From Talinum fruticosum (Eukaryota; Streptophyta; Magnoliopsida; Caryophyllales; Talinaceae): a stretch of DNA of 64,000 nucleotides. Location of the stretch: NCBI GenBank assembly GCA_021018815.1, contig JAITYX010000063.1, forward strand, positions 2,031,001-2,095,000, written 5' to 3'. Positions 62,814 to 64,000 of this stretch are shown one piece after another. Positions within the stretch are counted from its first letter, which is position 1; the number at the start of each line of letters is the position of its first letter. The notes beneath the pieces are model-generated. The model made no database searches and was not told the origin of the DNA. It saw only the letters and a list, made by a program, of their open reading frames with translations. Position numbers and translations under genes: made by a program.

Positions 62814-62962
62814 TACTATATAATAGCAATCTTTTCAAAAGTATTACATGGTGGTTTGAGAGTGAATTTAGGAGTTTTATCCAATTAAAAAAATGATAAT
62901 TTATTCTTTAAAAAAACGTTTTCACTTTTATATGGACTCTCTTTTACTCCTTGCCAAAATAA

Positions 62963-62965
<3 letters not shown>

Positions 62966-63012
<47 letters not shown>
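62966..63012. repeat. (AAT)n array 5
   Basis: Follows the TATGGACTCTC-type end of the segment that starts at 62814 and ends at the next TCTATAC start. Confidence 0.9.
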
Positions 63013-63013
<1 letters not shown>

Positions 63014-63145
63014 CTATACACTATATAATGCTAATCTTTTCAAATTTTGAAATGCTGCAACCAGAGTGAATTAAGGAGTTTCGTCCAATAAAAAAATAAA
63101 TAATTTATCATTTAAAAAAATAAGTTTCCACTCATCTATGGACTC

Positions 63146-64000
<855 letters not shown>

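Overview
The window is a piece of a eudicot-type plant nuclear genome. It is AT-rich, has intron-containing genes with GT-AG splicing, and is packed with plant transposable elements (Athila-like Ty3/gypsy, Mutator-like, L1-type LINEs, CACTA, Helitron-like, copia-type LTR). I cannot name the species from the sequence.

There are two convincing host genes. The first is a four-exon caffeic-acid-type O-methyltransferase at 1413-2975 (369 aa). A related, clearly broken copy lies at about 30690-32239. It lost its start codon and carries several indels in exons 1 and 2, but exons 3 and 4 are intact. The second is a seven-exon RAB5/RABF2-type small GTPase at 33734-40820 (200 aa), with all five G motifs and a C-terminal double cysteine.

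The 29 kb between the two methyltransferase copies is mostly a transposon nest. A copia-type solo LTR (3622-4192 plus 21710-21924, minus strand) was split by a Mutator-like element (4193-21700, 127-bp terminal inverted repeats, perfect 9-bp target duplication AACAATTAA). An Athila-like gypsy element (7605-19718, minus strand, two LTRs of about 1.37 kb) then landed at the 3' splice site of an intron in the Mutator transposase. To the right are a decayed LINE (22.6-25.15 kb), an element beginning TGTAACGCCCC, a CACTA terminus, and the 5' half of a second Mutator element of the same family in reverse orientation (27102-28118).

Right of the RAB gene, two LINEs lie tail to tail: plus strand 42.4-46.46 kb with an intact 294-aa ORF1, and minus strand 46.74-52.8 kb, degenerate. 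Next comes an inverted-repeat element split by a 1516-bp TG...CA insertion that has a 5-bp target duplication (53362-54877), and then a 262-bp MITE with an 11-bp duplication. From 55822 to the window end there are head-to-tail Helitron-like units. They end in a CCGTGC/GCACGG hairpin followed by CTAG, and carry several repeated copies of the 5' terminus, many linked to long (AAT)n microsatellites.

I saw no CRISPR array, rRNA or tRNA gene. No wholly new protein system is evident. The most unusual parts are the multiplied Helitron 5' ends with AAT arrays, the layered nest with a retrotransposon at a splice acceptor, the TGTAACGCCCC element family, and the long inverted repeat inside the RAB5 gene.
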